24,902 nt of DNA from Paramacrobiotus richtersi. Taxonomy: Eukaryota > Tardigrada > Eutardigrada > Parachela > Macrobiotidae. Positions 20,478-24,902 of this stretch are shown here, one piece after another; the stretch's first letter is position 1, and each line of letters begins with the position of its first letter. The notes beneath the pieces were generated by a model. That model was not told the origin of the DNA, made no database searches, and saw only the letters and a program-made list of their open reading frames with translations. The translations under genes and the position numbers were made by a program. The stretch lies in contig JAQGAU010000690.1 of NCBI GenBank assembly GCA_034698045.1, positions 1 to 24,902 of the forward strand, in the 5' to 3' direction.

Positions 20478-23400
20478 TTAATTAAACCAATCAAATTCTC
20501 TTTTGGCATCCTGCACAGCTTTACGATAGATGCGAAGGCTTTCGTCAATATAACCCGACAGTCCATCCTGAACTGCCACATCTTCAAGCGGCTTCGTATC
20601 CGACCCGCCGCGTTCCAGCGGTGTCATCTTATTAACGGGGAAAGATTTTGGTCCTTTCAGTTGTGTTTCCGGCACATTCTCCACTAGAAACCACTCATCT
20701 GTCTGCGAAACAAAATCAATCCGCTCGTCCTGATCATCTGGCCGATCTTCGAAATGCAGATCCCGCATGTCCTCTATGGTGGCATGGAGCATATTTCTGT
20801 ATTCTTTAATATGAATTAAATCCGCCCATTTGTCCAGTCGAACTCCTCTGGGCCGTTTTCGCAGCACTTCAGCCGTTTTTAAGTACTCTCGAAAAAGCAC
20901 AGCAGCCGGAAACTGATCAATGTCCACAACAGGATGCGGCACGTGCATACCCAGCATTCTCATCATTCGTTCAATAACAAAGTCAGCCAGCTGGCCTTCT
21001 TTTTCAATGGCGTCCTGGTGAAGTTTCAGTGTGGTTGAGTAGACCACCATTATCAGAGCTATCAGGAGATTTGTGTAGATGAACATTGTGCAAATCATCG
21101 TCATCAAATAGTAAATCGGACCAAAAATATACTGCGTGTTCAGATACAGTTTGAACTTGGTCCCATCATCTCCTTCTGCCGTCATCATCCGAAGAACGCT
21201 GAATATTCCCGCACCAATATTGGAATTTTGTTGTGCTGCGTACCCGAAGAAAAATATCCCGGACATGATAAGTGGCATGGAACTGATGACAACCATGGCA
21301 GCGAATCCCAGAAACGGACGGACCAACTCGGACAGCACATAAAGGAACGCATTAACCGTCCGACCAATACGAAGCGTTCTGAGCAGTTTGATTGTGCACA
21401 AAAAGAGAAAAATGCCCGCTACTGTATGATAAGCATTTTCCAATACCACAGCGTCATAAATGTTGAACAAGAGGGCCGAATCGTCACGGAAGTGCTCCAG
21501 TACTGCGGACTTCAGGTATCTAGCGTGCCCGACTAATCCAAACAATGCTGCGGCGATGAATACCAGCGATGTATCAAACCAGTTCCATTTACTGTTGAAA
21601 TAAGTCCACTTCTGATGGGATAATTTCCGTAACAGCGTCATGAGAAAAAACACAAGGAAGAAGAAAAAGAACGTCCCTGACACTGCCGATACAATAGCGT
21701 TACTCGATTCCACATTCAACAGGTGCGCGGTATAAATGTGCCAATGAAAAATAACAATTCCTGATTCGTGAAATTCAAAACTGCTGGTCACTACACTGAC
21801 GTATTTTCCGTTGACGTCGAATACATTGCATCGTATGAACAACGCTTTTGTCAGGTAATCCACCCATCCTGAAGAGATCAAAACATCCACCGCGGCATGC
21901 AGATCTTTGCCTGGATCCATCAGATAAACATAACCGCCGCCTCCGTAAGTGGTCAGTGTACCAGTCTGCAGCGTCATCCCTATCTGCGAATCGTTCTGAT
22001 AAGTCCAAATCCCGTGCAACAACGTCGCGTTGTCTTGCCCATGTTCGGTCAAACTTTTCGACAGCAGTACAACGTCAAAACGAGTGGTCTTGGTTGTAGT
22101 CGGTTTAGAATGGAAGTAGCTTTTGCTGAATGTCCGTGTAGTTTCCTCAGTCCAGCTGTCATAATCGTTACGGACAGTGCCATCGAGACTGTTTTGTACG
22201 TCTCGCTTTGTTCGATCGATGTCTGCGGCACTTCCACCCATCGAATAGTCATCGGGTTCGTCAGGCCCACCTGCATCTGGATCAGGGAGGATTTCCTCTT
22301 GATTACCGTCGGTTGATTCAGTGTACGCTTCTGTTGTTAGCCCGAGCAGTCCTTCGTCCGTAGCAATGTTTGTAGTCAAAGGACTGACCGGATTTTTATC
22401 AACTGCAAATGACTCGCTGCCACCTTCCTCTAGATACACCTCTGTAACAGCACCTTCACCGGGAGTGGTATCTGGCAATGGTTCTGGAAAACTCCAGCCG
22501 TACTCGTAGTCGTTTGTATCATGCAGGGAGCGTCTGTACTTGGGAAAACAGTTCGTTCCCAATCCGGCCATTGTTCGGTCAACCGGACAAAACCCTGCAA
22601 AATGTTAAATTTACGTAGAACAAATGTTACGTCCCCCGTAAACCATATTATTACGGCGGCGATTTCGCAGATTCCGTGTATGAAACGGGCCAAGTGGATA
22701 AAGCTGGCGACCGAAATAGGCCGGTGAATGTACAGTCGGTTCTTTTTCGCTCTCTGTATCAGCTGGCTTATTATGCGCGTTTGAAAACGAATGAACCGTT
22801 TCCTTATCCAGTCCTTCAAGATGCTTCATAAAGTTCCACATATCTTCCACTCTGGCAAGCTAAACAAAAAGTCGCTGAATTTCCGAAGCCGTAAAAGTGA
22901 GCCTAGAATTCTTTTTTCTTACCGGACCAATTTCACCGAATCTTATATTCATCACTTCTCTCATGCGATAGCTTCCAGTTGGAAAACCAGAGTGCACAAA
23001 GACAAACACAGAAGCCATGAAGGTCACAATAAATCCGAGATCCATGAACCAGTCAAACATTTTAGCCGATAGAACAGCTATCTTCTGTACCGCTGCTTGC
23101 CAGTTTTTGGTCAACGGTATCCGTTCCGCTATCACTTCGGATGTATTAAGCAGATCTTGATGTAATGTGGGCTGGATTATCACTGCCCTTCCTTCGGCGT
23201 CTCGCTCGACAGGGGACTTGGTTAGGATCACTGTGAAGAATGCGACTGTTGTTACAATCAACGGTTCCGTAACAGCAACACTTTGGAACAGCGCAATGAT
23301 AAGCGATATGACCCATTCCGTGCTTTTCGTTCGTGCAAAGCGTATCCCGTAAAGAGATACGAAGTATGAACATCCTATCGCAGTTCCCAGTGTTAACATC

Positions 23401-24866
23401 CATCCAATATGTGCACTCCACAGCGGCAGTCGTTGTTTCGCAATGATGAAATACTTGTGTTTGTTCGATTCTACGTACTGGTCGGCTTCGAACGGATTCG
23501 TCTGGGTTATTAAATGGGCTACAGCAGGATCAAACACTTCGCGCGCAATTCGCGGCTGTATTCGTCTGCGTTTTGCAGGCGATGTCCTAAGAAACGAAAA
23601 CACGGTTGGTCCGCATGCAGCTGTATAGGTACTTGTTCAGTCAATCCTTACCAAAATTCGCTCTCAAAGTCAGTTTCTTTCGAGGCATTTCTGAACAAGA
23701 AGGCAAACGCAATATATACAGGAATTGCTATTAGACCACTTTCCAATCCGATGATGACTTGATTCCATGCGAAGCGATATTTGAAATGAGATTTCTGTTC
23801 GGCAGGTTCATGAGGAATTCCGTACAAAATCAAGCTGGCCATCATCGTCGTCAGGATCATTGATAATGCGCAAGTTAGCCGTTGCAGTCTTGTAAAATTG
23901 CTGCGAGGCGGCCGGAAGAGGATGCTCACCCATAAGTGCCCATCCCGCATTCCCCGACTGACAAACGAGAAGAAACGGTAATGAAAGCTGGTTAGCTGCT
24001 CGTGAGTGGCAGTGGGGACAATCACGGAAAGCCGGCCGTCTCCCTTATGCGGAGCCAGCCAACGGTTGGACAGAAATGCAAAGATTTCGTCAGTCTGGAT
24101 GTCGCGAATCACAATCTCATCCACGTGCCTATGAGAAAACGACAGACAACACGGCATACTGCAATCAGCCTTCGTGATTCAAACGCAGGTCCGACAAGCT
24201 GTGTTCTTGTATTACCAATATGGTTTCGATCCTTCGCCATTATGCCACACAGTGACTGCTTCTAACCGCCCCAGTGACTCTGGTGTGGCAATCAGAAAAG
24301 AATCTTCGCTTCCCGTACCGAAGCAGTTAAGGTCGTCTGCTTCATTCAGTATCCGTGGCAAACTTTTGTCATATTCCCCTTCCAGCAGAATTCCCACCTT
24401 TGCGGACGTACCTCCTTGAGCTCGCAGGCCGGTGGAAATCGTAATCAAGTAGTAATACGAGTGAGACGGATTATTGTCGGGCAGAACCCGAACACCAACC
24501 TACACAAAAGACCAATTAAATCCGAACTTGATCCTCTAACCAACGGCGATTTAAACACAAACTGTTATATTTTGTTAAGAAAACAGTGGAATGGGTCTTT
24601 CAAGGATGATGCATACTGTCTCGAAAATTCATTACCATATTGCGCTCTGCTTTGTCCAGCTTCCGCAGCACCAGGGCAGTCAGAAAATACACCATGCAAG
24701 TTGTAAGTACGGCAATCACAATGACAGGATTCAAGAAAAAGGACAGATACAGGAGCGAATCTTCTACCGGATCTGCATACATCTTAGGCACAAAGACTTC
24801 ACCGGCAAACAATGATAAATGATCGCAATCGCAGTGAAGCTCAGCCGGTGTCGAGCGGTTTGACAC
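20478..24866 (-). CDS. Polycystin-1 family protein, C-terminal part (5' end outside the window)
   Basis: Visible exons 24866-24636, 24499-24216, 24128-23652, 23586-22923, 22859-22631 and 22594-20478 join in phase, giving 1,333 residues. The chain opens at the end of a GPS site (LHCDCDHLS; cleavage is expected between L and S). TM1 follows, then a PLAT domain (ITISTGLRAQGGTSAKV through WLAPHKGDGRL), then the polycystin signature GHLWVSILFRPPRSNFTRLQRL. By eye there are 11 membrane segments, as in PC1. The extracellular polycystin domain between TM6 and TM7 holds YGGGGYVYLMDPG. The channel domain has a basic S4-like stretch (KLLRTLRIGR) and a last helix after FGPIYY. Family members act as receptor-channel subunits, often with PKD2, in cilia or sperm. 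The acidic Thr-rich insert within exon 22594-20478 is unusual. The ectodomain that would separate PKD1, PKD1L and PKDREJ is not visible. Confidence 0.9.
22595..22630 (-). other. Putative 36-bp intron in the polycystin gene
   Basis: Donor GTAACA and acceptor ATTTTGCAG enclose 36 bp on the minus strand. Splicing turns GG|C..GG into Gly-Arg and continues as FCPVDRT, Cys-containing sequence expected at the start of the extracellular polycystin domain. Read through, the frame would hit TAA at once. Other donors in the area are out of phase. Confidence 0.55.
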
Positions 24867-24902
24867 CTGCAAAGTCATGTAAGTATCATCAGACTTTCAA
24901 TT
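24867..24902 (-). other. 3' end of an upstream polycystin intron
   Basis: Minus-strand sequence ending TGACTTTGCAG precedes the exon at 24866. The next exon, holding the first half of the GPS motif, lies outside the window. Confidence 0.6.

Noticed and set aside
1-24902. CRISPR arrays, operons, riboswitches, transposase or reverse transcriptase genes
   Set aside because: No regularly spaced repeats or matching protein motifs were seen, and all genes are spliced or isolated in a eukaryotic manner.

Overview
The window looks like a piece of a compact invertebrate animal genome. It holds spliced genes with standard-code reading frames, GT..AG introns mostly of 36-144 bp (plus a few of 0.4-2.8 kb), and about one gene per 4 kb on both strands. 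Gene content is metazoan: a thyrotropin-releasing-hormone-type GPCR, radial spoke and CFAP proteins, polycystin-1, a SANBR/KIAA1841-type BTB protein and an SLC9 exchanger. A tardigrade-like genome would fit the density and intron sizes, but that is a guess. No bacterial, viral or transposon coding sequence was recognised.

Layout. (1) 92-2885, minus: a five-exon SLC9/NHE-type exchanger whose canonical Asn-Asp ion-binding pair reads Gly-Asn. (2) 2886-4839: mostly non-coding, with one doubtful small minus-strand gene ending at 4225. (3) 4840-9375, plus: a four-exon TRH/EFLamide-type receptor with a 2.8 kb first intron. (4) 9822-11684, minus: a single-exon CFAP99-like coiled-coil protein. (5) 12207-14274, plus: a two-exon radial spoke head protein of the RSPH4A/6A type, head-to-head with gene 4 across 522 bp. 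(6) 15004 or 15922 to 19705, minus: a BTB protein of the SANBR type whose in-phase exon chain runs on into a long Ser/Lys-rich tail not recognised from known members. (7) 20478 to the right edge, minus: the C-terminal 1,333 residues of a polycystin-1 family protein (end of GPS, PLAT, 11 membrane segments, channel domain). Its N-terminal ectodomain lies beyond the window.

How they fit together. Four of the six firm genes (SLC9C-like exchanger, CFAP99, RSPH4/6, polycystin-1) belong to families tied to cilia or sperm flagella. The clearest regulatory unit is the divergent CFAP99/RSPH pair. The neuropeptide receptor and the BTB protein have no evident functional link to them. Exon borders below were derived by hand from splice consensus, frame continuity and family resemblance; they are not supported by transcripts. 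No wholly new system was found. The points most worth following up are the altered exchanger active site, the extended BTB gene, the 36-bp polycystin intron and the unresolved small gene at 4225-4559.
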